A DNA stretch of 64,000 nt, from positions 56,712,425-56,776,424 of the forward strand of contig CM054140.1 of NCBI GenBank assembly GCA_028751875.1. Reading direction: 5' to 3'. Below, piece by piece: positions 43,290 to 54,501 of the stretch; position 1 is the stretch's first letter; each line of letters begins with the position of its first letter. A program made the translations under genes and the position numbers. The stretch is from Rapana venosa. Its lineage: Eukaryota > Mollusca > Gastropoda > Neogastropoda > Muricidae. The notes under the pieces were generated by a model. That model made no database searches and was not told where the DNA came from. It saw only the letters and a program-made list of their open reading frames with translations.

Positions 43290-43505
43290 GTTCGCCCTTG
43301 TGGTGGTTGTGGTGGTTGTTGTGGTTGTTGTAGCTGTTGGTGGTGGTGGTGGTTGTTGTAGCTGTTGGTGGTGGTGGTGATGCTGCTGATGCTGCTGTTG
43401 GTAGTGATGATGGCGTTTTTGTTATTGTTGCTGCTTCTGCTGTTGTTGCTGCTGTTGTTAGTGATGGTGTTGTTTTTGTTGTTGTTGCTGCTGCTGCTGT
43501 TGTTG
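43290..43505 (+). repeat. (GTT/GCT)n trinucleotide array
   Basis: GTTGTTGCTGCTGCT-type repeats; frames are artefacts. Confidence 0.95.
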
Positions 43506-43509
43506 TTAT

Positions 43510-43775
43510 GTTCCCTTCGTTTAACACCTTGGGGGTCACCCAAAACATGCACTCCGGCTTACTCTTCCACCTGAAAATCTTGGTCAGATTGTTAAGCAAG
43601 CACTAGAGAAATTGGAGAAATTGGCGTACATATAACTTTTCCAGTACCTAGCCATAGAGGCAGCCACATTCCGACTTCAGCGGATTGTTTACTTCTCCTT
43701 TCAAGGAGGGACCAGGTTACTGTGATAAGAGCTTGTCATGGCTACAGACAATCTCACCGTAACATCACAGAATAT
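43510..43775 (-). mobile_element. Repeat family H, copy
   Basis: GGGGGTCACCCAAAACATGC near 43535 and AGAGCTTGTCATGGC near 43735. The 5' part is missing. Confidence 0.6.
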
Positions 43776-43781
43776 AACACT

Positions 43782-44272
43782 TTAACTCACTCGGGACGGC
43801 CAATTCACTCCCTTGCTTTTCCCCACAGACAGCCCATTTGTAATGGTTAGTATAAAAAATCATAAAAAATACAAAACACATAGTAAGAAAATGAAATTTT
43901 CTGAACTTATGAATAACATACTGGGTTAGTACATATATAAAAATTGAAGCTCTCACTTTAGTAAAACGCTGTCATGGAGACCTAATCTGATCCCTTCTAT
44001 TTTGCTTCTGACACATATGCAAAAATGCTGGGCGTGTCGGCTACTCTCTACAACTGCAAACAAAGAGCTCGGAACACACGGAATCAGCCGACAACGCACT
44101 GCATTCGACGTTGGACAGGCCCACGAAGCTATGTTTAGCTGCACGAGTCATAGTATCATGCGGCCGCCACGTGAAAAATCTGCAAAAAGCAAATCCGCTA
44201 TAGCGGCGAGTCGTCCGAAACCGTGGCTTTACACCGATCCGCTATAGTGGACAGCCGTCCTCTGAGAGTTAA
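43782..44272. mobile_element. TTAA-flanked inverted-repeat element, 491 bases
   Basis: Left end TTAACTCACTCGGGACGGC; the right end reads, reversed, TTAACTCTCAGAGGACGGC. The interior holds CCGCTATAGCGG-like palindromes near 44200. Termini resemble those of 25082-25752 (TTAACTC), so the two may be related. Confidence 0.7.
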
Positions 44273-44567
44273 TACAGGCCTCAGCACTCAGCCTATATGC
44301 GTAACTATCCTTATCCCCAAACTGGATTGTGGCTACCTTAATGGTGGGGGCGAAAAGTCGTATACGCAAAAATCTCACCAATTGTAAACCCTGGAGCTGT
44401 AGTCTTGGAAATAAAAAAAAATCCATAACTAACAAAGCTTAATGGCTTTCAAGTTGATACTACAGACCCTATACATTTCCCCGACAGCTACATTTACCAC
44501 ACTCCTACCATGGAACCGTTACGGCAGGTTGGAGTGTTAACATGGTACTGTTTCACAATTTGTTCAC

Positions 44568-44684
44568 CTCTTTTTTCCGCTGATGTCGATTCTCATCCAC
44601 ATGGCGTTCACAGTCGTGGGGTCGGTCCAGGTGGTATTCACACAGGCGGCAGAAGTATTTGGCATTAGGAAATGATGGGTTTTT
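44568..44684 (-). CDS. TUT4/TUT7-like: TUT exon 3 (C2H2 zinc finger)
   Basis: A 117-base exon (39 codons) with acceptor TTACAG and donor GTGAAC. It contains KYFCRLCEYHLDRPHDCERH followed by VDENRH, a C-X2-C-X12-H-X5-H finger with ligands at about C190, C193, H206 and H212. The RLCEYH core is typical of the N-terminal finger of TUT4/TUT7, which in vertebrates lies in the Lin28/pre-let-7-interacting half of the enzyme. Confidence 0.9.
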
Positions 44685-46079
44685 CTGTAATCAAAAAAGA
44701 AAACCATAAAGAAATGTAGGATATATTTAAAATGGATTCTGAATCTAGAAAGTATCTTTTCATGAAATTCAAACTTATACCCTGTCTAGAAAGTATTTTA
44801 AAAAATCAAATTTAAGTATTCATAAGTTAAAACTGATCATGAAGCGAGAAAGTTTGTTTATCATGAAATTTAAGTATTTGTGCAAGTTGATCTGATTCTG
44901 AAACTCAAAAGTATCTTTTTCATAAAACTTGAGTTTCCATGTAAGTTACACCGATTCCGACTCTAGAAAGTAGGTTTGCAATTTTGCTTGCTTTGGCTTT
45001 TTCAGGGAGGGTGTTTTTTGTTTTGCCCGTTTATCAGGGAGTTCTACTATTTTATTGGATTATTCCCAGTAAAAAAGAAAACAAAAAAGCATTGAATGAT
45101 TAAACATGTCTGTACATTTAACATAACTATAGCAGCATAAGCACACACCAACAACCAAGGATGCAAACACACACACACACATTTAACACATAACATGCAC
45201 TTGCTCCTATTTCATATCTCATGGTCACATTCTTTCTTCCATATCCTGTTTGGAATTCATTACATCATGACTCTGGCATTAACAATGAACTAGCAAAACC
45301 TGTTGAAATGTATGTTACAGACATCTAAAATGACTGACACAGCAAAAGTCACATCCCAATCTACCGTTAATTTGTTACGGTTGATTTTAATTGCTCAGTC
45401 ATTTTGTTTCACCTCAAGTTGATTTGTTATTCATGTAATCTCCAAAGTCGGAGTGCGGGTACCTAACTAATGGGCAAAAAAAGTTGAGTACACCATTATT
45501 TCACCATCTGGCATTTGTGAACCCTGGGGCTCTACATGAGGAACACAACAAATTTATTCATTCCTGTATCATTCATTACTGATTTTTAAAAAATCTAATA
45601 CTAGAAATAGAATAGTCTACTGTCACTATGAATGAACAGACTTTAAAAAAAAAAGTTAACTTAATAAAATAAAAATAAGACAAAATCTATTTAAACTACT
45701 TAAGGCTGACTCTAAATTCTGATCACCTACATTTTTTAAAAAACCAAAGGGTAATGTGAACTGTCTGTGAACATTGTTACTCTGATGAAGCACCGTTGTG
45801 TTAGATCCCCTTTCAACTGTTTTGTCTAGATGTGTAAAATAAACACCTGACTGCATATTCATTATCCTCAAAATGAAAGATTAAAATTCAAATACAGTTA
45901 CACGCACACACGCATGCAAGCGCACAAACACTCACAGACACACACATGTCTAATATCACTTAATGTGAAAAGACGTTACATTAAAGAAGAACACACACAC
46001 ACACACGTGTTCTCTCCTACAACACACAGGTCTCCATTAGCACATATACATCCTAATCACTAGTAAAGCAGACACTCAC
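44685..46079. other. Intron between TUT exons 2 and 3
   Basis: Degenerate repeats of AGAAAGTATCTTTTCAT and AAATTTAAGTATT at about 44740-44960, a SINE 3' module at 45437-45545, and short CA runs near 45900 and 45990. Confidence 0.5.
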
Positions 46080-46153
46080 CTTCTTCAACTCGAATATCCT
46101 GTGCTCCGCTAACTTCCTCAGGAGTTCTTTGCTTTCCAACTTCACAAAGCTTC
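46080..46153 (-). CDS. TUT4/TUT7-like: TUT exon 2 (link to zinc finger)
   Basis: A 74-base exon between CCTGCAG and GTGAGTG. It completes the split codon of exon 1 and reads SFVKLESKELLRKLAEHRIF, then ELKK. It is a charged helical stretch just before the C2H2 finger. Phase enters at 1 and leaves at 0. Confidence 0.8.
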
Positions 46154-46449
46154 CTGCAGGAAACACACACAAACATTCAGGAAATACAGTACAGAAAAGA
46201 TCAAAACAAACGACAACAACAGAAAACCAACCTCAAACCCTTCTTTCACTTCAAATCAAATGAACAGAAAGAGACACACAAACATTCAGGAAATACATTT
46301 TAAAAATATATATATATATCCAAACCAACGACAAGAACAACAGAAAACCAACCTCAAACCCTTCTTTCATTTCATATCAAAAGAATAGAGAATTTACAGT
46401 CATCTATTTCTACTATCACTGTATCAAAAATGGTGTGAGGCATAAAGCT

Positions 46450-46680
46450 TTAAGGAGGAGGAGGAAGAAGAAGAAGAAGACGATGGTGATGACGATGATG
46501 ATGATGATGATGATGGAAAAAAAAAAAGAAAGAAGGAAAAAAACACAAAAAGTAAGAAAGAAAGAAATAAAAGAAAACTGAAAGGAAAGGTAAAAAAGAA
46601 AGTAAAAAAAAAAAAAGAAAGACAGAAGACAGAAAGAAAGAAAAAGAAAAGAAAACAAAACAAAGAAAAAGCTATTATAC
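46450..46680 (+). repeat. Purine-rich (GAA/GAT)n
   Basis: GAAGAAGAAG, GATGATGATG and AAAGAAAG runs. Confidence 0.95.
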
Positions 46681-47270
46681 TGAATGTCAGCTTTTACTTG
46701 GAGGGTTTTAAAAGAACATGTATACGACAAAGCATAGCAGCTGGTCCAAATTTCTGCTCAAAACAAACACTTTTGGATCAAGAGAGAGTTATGATTATTT
46801 ACCAGTCCAAACAAAATCTAAGTCAGGTATTCATTTGTGACCTCCACCAACAAACGGGTCAAATTGTACCCGACCTATTTTTCTTCGACCTACTTTCTTC
46901 TAAAAGTGCTTTTTCTTTTTTTTTTTTTTAGGAAGGTGGTGGGGGTCAGGTTGTCATTTTGAAATTTTGATTTGATTATAAAAATTACACTTTCTTCTCT
47001 CTTGTACTGAAGTATCAAGGCGTGATTTTGTTTCCTTTTTCTTAAAAAAAGAAATCTTAAAAACATCCAACCCCCTCACCCTGACCTAAGTATTTCGATG
47101 CAAAATTTGTCAGTTTCTCATTTTGTTCACTTTCTGGACTCTTCACATTTCAATTTCTAATAACTTTTCACTAAATTGTCTAATTGTATATTTAAAGAAA
47201 AAATTGAATCGCTTTATTATTATCATTATTATTATTGCAGATTAATAATATCAACTAAACATTGACCTCT

Positions 47271-47385
47271 GGTATCCGATGCACTGGGCCTGGCTTGTCA
47301 GGCGCTTAACAGCAGCCAAATGCATTTTCGATCCTATGACAAACAACAATAGTTGCTGTCTGAGCGTTTGATGAAGAAGAAGAAG
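47271..47385 (+). mobile_element. Repeat family F, copy 3
   Basis: Same core as at 5871. Its GAA tail has grown into a long (GAA)n purine array (47370-47525). Confidence 0.6.
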
Positions 47386-47525
47386 GAGAACAAGAAGAAG
47401 AAGAAGAAGAAGAAGAAGGAGAAGAAAAGAAGAAGAAAAGAAGAAGAAAAGAAAAAGAAGAAGAAGAAAAAGAATCTAACTATAGAAGAAGAAAAAGAAG
47501 AAGAAAAAGAAGAAGAAGAAGACTC
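47370..47525 (+). repeat. (GAA)n array
   Basis: Expansion of the tail of repeat family F copy 3. A further GAA array follows the SINE at 47785-47850. Confidence 0.95.
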
Positions 47526-47534
47526 AAAACACAC

Positions 47535-47785
47535 TTATTTCCTACCTGACACTTTCCCCTCATATCCATCTCTACTTTTCAACAGCATCCTTCATCTCCT
47601 AAGTGTCTTCGCGGTGTGTGTGTGTGTGTGTGTGTACATACACGTGCATAAATTTGAAATGTGTTCTTTATTATATTTGAGGAAAGTTGCATGCGCGCAA
47701 ATGATTTGAGTGCAAGCGCTTCGATTTGTTTGTTTTGCAAGATTCAGCGCTATATAAATTCCATATATTATTATTATTATTATAA
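47535..47785 (+). mobile_element. SINE family E
   Basis: ACACTTTCCCCTCATATCC, a (GT)n core, TTTGAGGAAAGTTGCATG and the GCGCTATATAAATTCC tail with (ATT)n. A purine array follows. Confidence 0.7.
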
Positions 47786-47889
47786 GAAGAAGAAGAAGAA
47801 GAAGGAGGAGAAGAAAGAACAAGAACAAGAGGAACAAGAAGACAAAGAACAATCTAACTATATATATATATATAACACAAACCTCTCAC

Positions 47890-48430
47890 CTTTGTGACTG
47901 ACTGGCACCTCCTGCCCCGGTTCCTTCTCTTTGTTCTGCCGGTTGTTGCTGCGGCGGTCAGGCTTGCCCTTGCCCCTCTCCTTCTGCCTGGCGTTGTTCG
48001 CGTTGCTGTTGCTGTCGTTTTCGCCGCTCCTCTGCTTCACATACTCCACGCTCCTGTTCCCTCTGTCCCCCTGCCCGCGCATTTGCTGCTGGCCGTGGTC
48101 AAGACTGCCCGGTTTGGACGAGGGGGCGTTTTTCGCTGCCTTGCTGTTGCCCCGGATCGGGGTCGATGCCCTGGGTTTGTTGAAGTTCTGGTCGGCGCCT
48201 CCTAAGTGGCCGCCTTTCTTGGGTTCTCTTGGTGCCGTGTCCGGTCCGGTGTCTGGCCCGCTTTGAGTTTTGTTTTTCCTCCTCCTCCTGTTCTTTCTGT
48301 TGTTGGCTTCGCTAGGTGATTCTCCCCGTGGGGTTTCTTCCGATTCCATCGTGTGTGTGTGTGTGTGTTTGTCCTTTAGTGAAGTAGGCTGTGTAGTGTC
48401 CCGGTTCTTTTCCCCCTTTTTCTTTGGTTC
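47890..48430 (-). CDS. TUT4/TUT7-like: TUT exon 1 (first coding exon, start at 48349)
   Basis: The first ATG is at 48349-48347, with A at -3 and G at +4, and begins MESEETPRGESP. It encodes about 153 residues of hydrophilic, basic, low-complexity sequence (KNRRRRKNK, KERGKGKPDRRSNNRQNKEK), probably disordered. The 3' border is CAAAG followed by GTGAG at 47889. Upstream, a pyrimidine-rich stretch ending TTTTTGAAG gives a plausible acceptor at 48430, making 48350-48430 5' untranslated. That stretch is open in frame, so a longer N-terminus cannot be excluded. The N-terminus itself is not conserved enough to recognise; the assignment rests on exact phase continuity into exon 2. Confidence 0.75.
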
Positions 48431-49400
48431 CTTCAAAAATGCAGACAGAGAGAGAGAGGAAAGTGTATTTAGATATCATATAACTATATGTCACATATAC
48501 TGTAAGTGTACAAATTGTTACAGCAGAGTTTCTTTTTCTTTTGTTATGTGCTGGACTTTATGCTACATATACTTTTTTTTCCATTATATCCACTTAAAAA
48601 TAAAAATTTTAAAAATTCTTAGCTTAATCCATACTGAATTACAAACAATTTTTCAGATTCCTATAAAGTAAATAGTACTTTATTTAAACACTCTTTCAAC
48701 ACCGAGAGACAAGTTTTAACCTTATGAGCAGAAACAACTTTTCAAAGCTTATGCAGGGTCCTAGGAAAGACCATAGTAACCTTCCCAGTCCCACTGTTGA
48801 ACAATGACTTTGCCAAATGATAAACATGCATTGCCAAGAATTTATAACAGATTACACTTAAAATAGATTTAAAACACACTTTGTGTGGACTAAACTCAGA
48901 CTGAATTCCCTTCTGCGTACATGTATACAATTCTTTTATAAATAGGACAATCAAAAACCTAGACCCTGCTTGTTTTTAAAAAAAACATTTATCATTTTTA
49001 TGCCAATGTTAGTTACCAGCTTTGAAGCCATGATTCAAACATCACTAGCATTAGTAGCAAGCATAACCAATAGTTGTGTGAGCAATAGCTTTAAAGACTT
49101 TTCTTCCAATTTCTAAATACCTTCCTTCTGTGTGTTGTGCTCTGAAGAAGCATATCTCGATAGCTATGGTATTGTATATATATGTCCCGATGCAGTCTTT
49201 TATTTTTAGATATTAAGTTTTCTGAGGAACTTGAGTTGCTGTATTTTTTGCTTTGGCTATGATCATGGAACTGGTAGAGGCTCAGTAGCAGGTTTATTTT
49301 TTTCTTGGTGACCTTACTCTGGCATATGTAGGATGGAATAACAACAACAATTTGAGCCAATCTTCCTTTTTCCACTCAGCAATGCTAATTAATAACCTAG
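48431..49400. other. Probable intron upstream of the first coding exon
   Basis: A/T-rich, no coding signal. The stretch AACCTAGACCCTGCTTG at about 48957 is nearly repeated at 49396-49412. Confidence 0.5.
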
Positions 49401-49417
49401 ACCTTGCTTGCAGCTGT

Positions 49418-49790
49418 TTTGGCTGATGCAAGAAAACCTGGTGTTGCAGCAAACGGTGTCATTGGCAAGCAGGCGTACCACTCTGATGAAGTTGTATGGG
49501 ACCTCACTAATGTACATGTCATAGCAGAAGCAAGCTTATTCTTAGTCCTGACAGATTTTCAAGGTGCAAATGATTCCACTGCTGCAAAAAGTAATACTGC
49601 CTTGTCAAACGCTGTATGCATTCTCTGTTTTGTCCATTTCTATAGATCTGCTAACTTGTCTTGTGGTGACTTAACTCACTCAGGTGTACTAACTGTAGAG
49701 AAAAACGCCCAAAAAAATTCAAATGAAAATTATCAATTTGTCTTCGTTCATGTCATCAATGAGTTTACCTATGATGCTGGATTCTCCTGA
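49418..49790 (+). CDS. Unrecognised open frame, about 124 codons, possible exon or relic
   Basis: A plus-strand frame that is not low-complexity. It starts after an acceptor-like CCTTGCTTGCAG (about 49400-49417 region) with VLADARKPGVAANGVIGKQA, continues YHSDEVVWDLTNVHVIAEAS and ends NEFTYDAGFS at a TGA. I do not recognise a family. No matching plus-strand exon was found nearby. It lies in the intron between the candidate 5' exon and first coding exon of the TUT gene, antisense to it. It could be a last exon, a transposon relic, or chance. Confidence 0.25.
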
Positions 49791-50394
49791 ATTAATCTTT
49801 TTTTTTTTTGGGGGGGGAGGCTATGCTTTTCCTGATAATAGTTCCCTTTAAAAGTTTAATCAAGCTCATGATGTGACAGTGCTCACAAGATGTGCTTTTA
49901 AAAAAAAAATGCTCATACTATAATAAAGGTTGGACACTATGTTTTGGGGTATACAGACCATTTCTTTCTTACAGGCTGAGGTAATATAGACTTCCAACTT
50001 TTGTTAGTTTGTAATTGTACCTAATACTGTTGTAACTGTGAAACTGTAAGTCAAGTTTACACAGCAGAGTGAGGGCATAACACAACCCACCTGCACCATG
50101 CATGGAGCTTTTGCACCAACACCAACCTAAATATTTTACATTTTCAAATTTAGCACCAACACAAAATGATAACATTTTTTAATTTTACACTTCCATCCAC
50201 AAATAAATAAGTTCTTATTGGTGAAATCATAATGCTTTTGAAAGCTGAATTTCACAAAATGAGCAGCAGATATTTTAATGCTTTTGTAAGTCCTAAGCAT
50301 TATAATACAATGCTTGCGCTGCAGTGGTGCATGACACAACTTGCACAAGACAAACACTGTTACACTTAATGCTGTCACTGTGTCAGTTAAAACC

Positions 50395-50485
50395 TGATTT
50401 TGACAGTTAACCTAAACTTAATGCTGTCAGTTAACCTGATTTTGCCAGTTAACCTAAACCTGATACTGTCAGTTAACCCGCTTAG
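50395..50485 (+). repeat. Short degenerate tandem repeat, three to four units
   Basis: Units of the form CAGTTAACCTGATTTTG / CTGTCAGTTAACC. Confidence 0.8.
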
Positions 50486-50907
50486 TAGTAACTGTATGCA
50501 AACATTCTGTTGCTAAATCCAAATGGTAAAAAACTTTAGAAGCCACCGAACACCTTGGTTTTCCATTTTCGCTTGGATTCCAACCTCAACGCTTCACAAA
50601 TTGCTCTCGGTTTGGGTATCTCTTCATTTCGGTATTGTAAATTTCCCACAACCGATACAAAGAAGTACCGGTTTCTCAACAACAACAAAAGAAAACTAAA
50701 AGCAAAAAAACCCACCCACGTTTCAAAAGATTAACAATAAGTTACCTAGATTATAGTAAGTTACATCCTCATTCAAATCCGGGAAAGCTAGTTTCGATTT
50801 TCAACCTGTCCCGATATATAGTTTTCGAGAAACGTCGCACTCTTTAAAACATTACAAACTGTTAAACAATACTTAAATAATAGCTACACAAAACGGCGAA
50901 TACTTAC

Positions 50908-50990
50908 CCCAAACTGTGGCTTAACATGTAGATAAACAAAGGAAACTCATGAGTGTTCCTATCACCCCTTGCAACAACATGATTCTATTA
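50908..50990 (-). promoter_or_regulatory. Possible 5' untranslated exon of the TUT gene
   Basis: On the minus strand a strong donor, TTTGGG/GTAAGTATTC, occurs at 50908/50907, about 2.5 kb upstream of the acceptor of the first coding exon. No coding potential is visible before it. This is inference from one splice site. Confidence 0.3.
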
Positions 50991-51032
50991 CTCTTCTTAG
51001 ATTGGTTAAGAGTGCCCTCCCCTGTATATATC
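50991..51032 (-). promoter_or_regulatory. Possible core promoter (TATA-like and CCAAT boxes)
   Basis: Reading the minus strand toward the gene, GGATATATACAGG (about 51020-51032) is followed by AACCAATC (about 51000-51008). A TATA-like box followed by an inverted-order CCAAT is unusual, and both motifs are common by chance. Position relative to the candidate 5' exon is the main support. Confidence 0.2.
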
Positions 51033-51247
51033 CCAACTAACCCCTGTTGGGAACATTTTTCACGAATTTAACAAAATTAAACCAAAAGGAAGCTATAAGT
51101 ATGTGAAATCGTGATATGTTGGTATTTTTTGCTTACTATCACGTTTACAGTATACACAGAATGCATGGTGTATATTGTATTACTGCAAATTCAATTCTAA
51201 GTAGGGGAGGGAAAGCAGTCAGGGCAAAGCGAGGTGGGATGGGAATA

Positions 51248-51400
51248 GGTGTGTGAGTGAGTGTGCGTGTGCGAGTGTGTGTGTGTGTGAGTGTGTGTGT
51301 GAGTGTGTGTGTGTTTGTGAGTGCGAGTGTGTGTGTGTGCGAGTGTGTGGTGTGTGTGTGTGTGAGTGAGCGAGTGTGTGTGTGTGTGTGTGTGAGGCCT
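51248..51400 (+). repeat. (GT)n with GAGTGTGT
   Basis: GTGTGTGAGTGTGTG higher-order units. Confidence 0.95.
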
Positions 51401-51664
51401 AGTTCTTCAGTTTTCTTTCCACTTAGTGATATCAGACAGGAAAGTGTGAGGGGGTGGGATTTGGGTGTGCACATAGCTAATTATCTGTATTAAACAACTA
51501 TAAGAAACAACAATTAAGACCATAAAACAATAATGTTGAAAAAACAACAACCGCTTAAACACTTAAACTTTGCAGTTCATATAACTACTAAACATCATTA
51601 CCAAACAGCATAGGAATATGATAATAGGACTATGACTTAATGGGAATACAATTTCTTTCATTAA

Positions 51665-51666
51665 TG

Positions 51667-51705
<39 letters not shown>

Positions 51706-51765
51706 TGTCTGCGTGCGTGCGTGTGTGTGTGTGTACTTGTCTGCGTGCGTGTGTGTGCTTCTTTG
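51665..51765 (+). repeat. (GT)n / CTTGTCTGCGTGCGTG repeats
   Basis: A GT run followed by two copies of ACTTGTCTGCGTGCGTG-like sequence. Confidence 0.95.
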
Positions 51766-51949
51766 CTTCTGCATACATGTTCGTACATCATGTCGTTTTT
51801 CCCTGCCCCCCACCCCCTACACCACACCCCCATCACTTTCCTAAGATTCTTCTACCCGAGCAAGGTGATCACCCCTTAGTATGTGACGATATTAATGCCG
51901 TTTATAAAAATCATAGATTCATTCAGTCATTCTAGTCAGTTAGTGGGCG

Positions 51950-51951
<2 letters not shown>

Positions 51952-52030
<79 letters not shown>
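51952..52030. repeat. (AT)n, about 80 bases
   Basis: Uninterrupted alternating AT. Confidence 0.98.
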
Positions 52031-52034
<4 letters not shown>

Positions 52035-52566
52035 TCATACAACTTGTGAGAAAAATAATATAAACTTCAGGGCGTACCTTCCTTATAAAACTAAACCAAC
52101 AGCAACCAAAAACCATTACCAAAACAGCAGAAAGTGAGTGATAGGGAGTTGATCCAGGCTTACAAAAACCGCTTAATACATGCTCATCAGAATCTAGAAA
52201 TTCTGTTACTACAGAGGGAAGACAATAACCCTTTCAAAAATGTCAAATGTTCTTGCACAAATCGGAACTAGGCTTGAAATCACTTGTTTTTTGGTGACAG
52301 CGCGGCAAATCTCTAAAAGAAAGAATTAATAGGAAAATGTTGAAGGTGCATGCACTCAGTGACACAGATTCACGTATTAAAGTGTCAATAGACAGCAGAC
52401 CAAAGTAAAATTTTTGGGCATGAAAATGTAAATAAAAGGTTTTCTCTGACCCATTCAAGCAGATTTTATAAAACAAAGATTATGTATTGAAGAAGAAAGG
52501 GCGTTCCATTTTTGGGGGGTGGGGGTGGGGAGGGAGGGGGTATAAAAGGCTGTGACCCTAAAGTAT

Positions 52567-52740
52567 CCGCCTTTAAGCTAATCTGATAATTATATTTAAA
52601 TTTAAATAGTCTTTAGCATGATGATTTGCAATTCTTAAATTCAATAAATAATAATAAGTTTCGCCTTTAAGCTAAATCTGATAATTGATCATATTGAAAT
52701 TTAAATAGTCTTTAGCATGATGATTTGCAATTCTTAATAA
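52567..52740 (+). repeat. Two-copy tandem duplication, about 97 bases
   Basis: CGCCTTTAAGCTAATCTGAT through TTTGCAATTCTTAA occurs twice with few differences. Confidence 0.9.
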
Positions 52741-52934
52741 CAATAATGATGATGATGATAATAATAATAGGTATATAAGAACCTATTTGAAAACAACAGA
52801 ACTGACTTTGTGTTTTTTTTTCTCTATGATAGTTTTTGCTATTGGAACTGTCTGCAAATTCCAACAAGATTTCCTTAAAGATTTTGTGTTTTTATTCGTG
52901 TATACATAAAAAGCTCTTATGATAATTTTTGTTG

Positions 52935-52965
<31 letters not shown>

Positions 52966-52985
52966 AGTGTTTGGGGGGGGGGGTG
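52935..52985 (+). repeat. Poly-G tract
   Basis: About 30 consecutive G then a broken G-run. Such tracts are prone to assembly length error. Confidence 0.95.
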
Positions 52986-53011
52986 GAAAATGTCTTGCAC
53001 TTCAAACACAG

Positions 53012-53410
53012 GGGATCGGTGGTCTAGAGGTAAGACACCTGCTTAGAAAGCGAAAAGTCCGGGTTTCAAGTGTGTGGTGGTTCGATCCCCGTTTGTGCCC
53101 GAGACTTTCCCCCCACCATTCATTAGACCGTGGATGGTGGTCTGGGTACTAGCCTTTCGGGTGAGACGATAAACCGAGGTCCCGCGTGCAATTCTCATTT
53201 AGTGTAAGAGAGTTGTCATTGGAAAAAAAAATCTGCAGAAAAACTCTGTAAGACAATCAAATACAGTTGCCGATAGGAAAAGAAAATTAATGGGTGGCGC
53301 TGCTCCTGTGGCGACTCGCTCTCCCCGGGGAGAACAGCCCGTTTTTCACGCAGAGAAATCTGCCGTGACTTACAGTGGTATACATATTGCTGCACATGAT
53401 ATGAATAGGA
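53012..53410 (+). mobile_element. SINE family D
   Basis: Head GGGGATCGGTGGTCTAGAGG with a B-box-like GGTGGTTCGATCCCC. The body has GACGATAAACCGAGGTCCC, like families A and B. The 3' half is its own: CTCCCCGGGGAGAACAGCCC and CAGAGAAATCTGCC. Confidence 0.8.
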
Positions 53411-53433
53411 TGCATAAGTATATTCGCTGCCAC

Positions 53434-53475
53434 CCCCCCCCCCCTCCCCTCCCCCCCCCCCCCCCCCCCCCCCAC
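53434..53475 (+). repeat. Poly-C tract
   Basis: About 40 bases of nearly uninterrupted C; G-quadruplex-capable on the other strand. Confidence 0.95.
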
Positions 53476-53594
53476 ACACACCCACGCACGCACAGCACGC
53501 TCAACCCCACACGCTGACACTTTAGGTAGGATACGTGTGTGATTATCATGCCCACGGCAAGTTTGTTCGCAGGTTTTGTTTTTCCACGCGCGCG

Positions 53595-53598
53595 CGAG

Positions 53599-53660
<62 letters not shown>
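53595..53660 (+). repeat. (GT)n
   Basis: Uninterrupted GT run of about 60 bases. A second one lies at 53946-53995. Confidence 0.97.
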
Positions 53661-53661
<1 letters not shown>

Positions 53662-53675
53662 GTGTTATCTGTTTA

Positions 53676-53892
53676 AATTCTTTTATTTCGAGGCTAATGG
53701 ACTAAGCACTCCTGTGCTTGCTTTCACACTCAGTCCCCGTGTACATGCGGTTTATCAATTTTGTCTTCCATTCCCACCTGCACACAATGGCCTACTCTTC
53801 CGAAAGGCAGAGCGGGTTTTAACGTGTGTGTGCAAGATGTTCTGCGTGAGTTGGCACATGTGACTCGGTTTTTAGTCTCATCCGAAAGATGC
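53676..53892 (-). mobile_element. SINE family A, diverged
   Basis: The reverse complement shows the body (ACTAAAAACCGAGTC, AACATCTTGCACAC, GTAGGCCATTGTGTGC) and the end at 53676. The tRNA head is missing. Confidence 0.7.
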
Positions 53893-53946
53893 ATGCTTGC
53901 GTATGTGCCCACATTCGTGTTCCCACGTGTGCAGATTTGCATGGAA

Positions 53947-53987
<41 letters not shown>

Positions 53988-54033
53988 GTGTGTTGTGTGA
54001 TTGTTTGTGGTGTGGATGTGTGTGATTCTTTTT

Positions 54034-54290
54034 TTAAATGCATTTATTTCGAGGCTAGTGGAATAAGCACTCATGTGCGGAACGGGTTTTAACGTGTGCG
54101 CAAGATGTTCTGCATGCGTACGCACAGAGGACATCGGTTTATAGTCTCATCCAAAGGACTTTTGGGGAGAGTGGAGTCGGGACTGATGTTAACTCCAGAA
54201 GAAAAATCCTCTTGAACAAGATTCGAACCCAGATCAGCAGATCACGAGTGCAATGCGCGTCACTCTAACCACCAGGCTCCTTCCCCCACC
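54034..54290 (-). mobile_element. SINE family A, internally deleted
   Basis: The head (near 54280, diverged), the TTTCCAAAAGTCCTTTGG block and the 3' end are present. The segment between CGCACACG and the AGTGCTTATTCC end is deleted. Confidence 0.7.
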
Positions 54291-54466
54291 CCACCCCCGT
54301 GCGTGCGTGCGTGCGCGCGTGTGTAATTGCAAGTGTGAGTTTGCGTGCAGTGTGTGTTTCTTTGTGTGCTTCTGCATAATGTGATCCTACCTCCCACCAT
54401 TTCATGATTCGTTTCCATCAGGGCCCCTACCAGGGCCGTAGGGTGTACGCGTTTGATCATTCATTC

Positions 54467-54501
<35 letters not shown>

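Larger units (their letters stand above)
1934..48349 (-). other. TUT4/TUT7-like: Gene span: TUT4/TUT7-like terminal uridylyltransferase
   Basis: Twenty-two exons on the minus strand join with matching phases into about 1,289 codons; vertebrate TUT4 and TUT7 have roughly 1,500-1,650. The domain order (C2H2 finger, inactive nucleotidyltransferase, PAP-associated domain, CCHC, active nucleotidyltransferase, PAP-associated domain, CCHC) is that of TUT4/TUT7, not of the single-domain Cid1 or TUT1 enzymes. Family members add uridines to RNA 3' ends in the cytoplasm, including pre-let-7 (with Lin28) and deadenylated mRNA, marking them for decay. All borders were placed by eye from GT/AG, phase and family conservation. 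The last recognised exon carries a one-base frameshift, so the gene is either damaged or misassembled there. The C-terminal end is not resolved. Introns are loaded with SINEs and tandem repeats. Confidence 0.9.
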
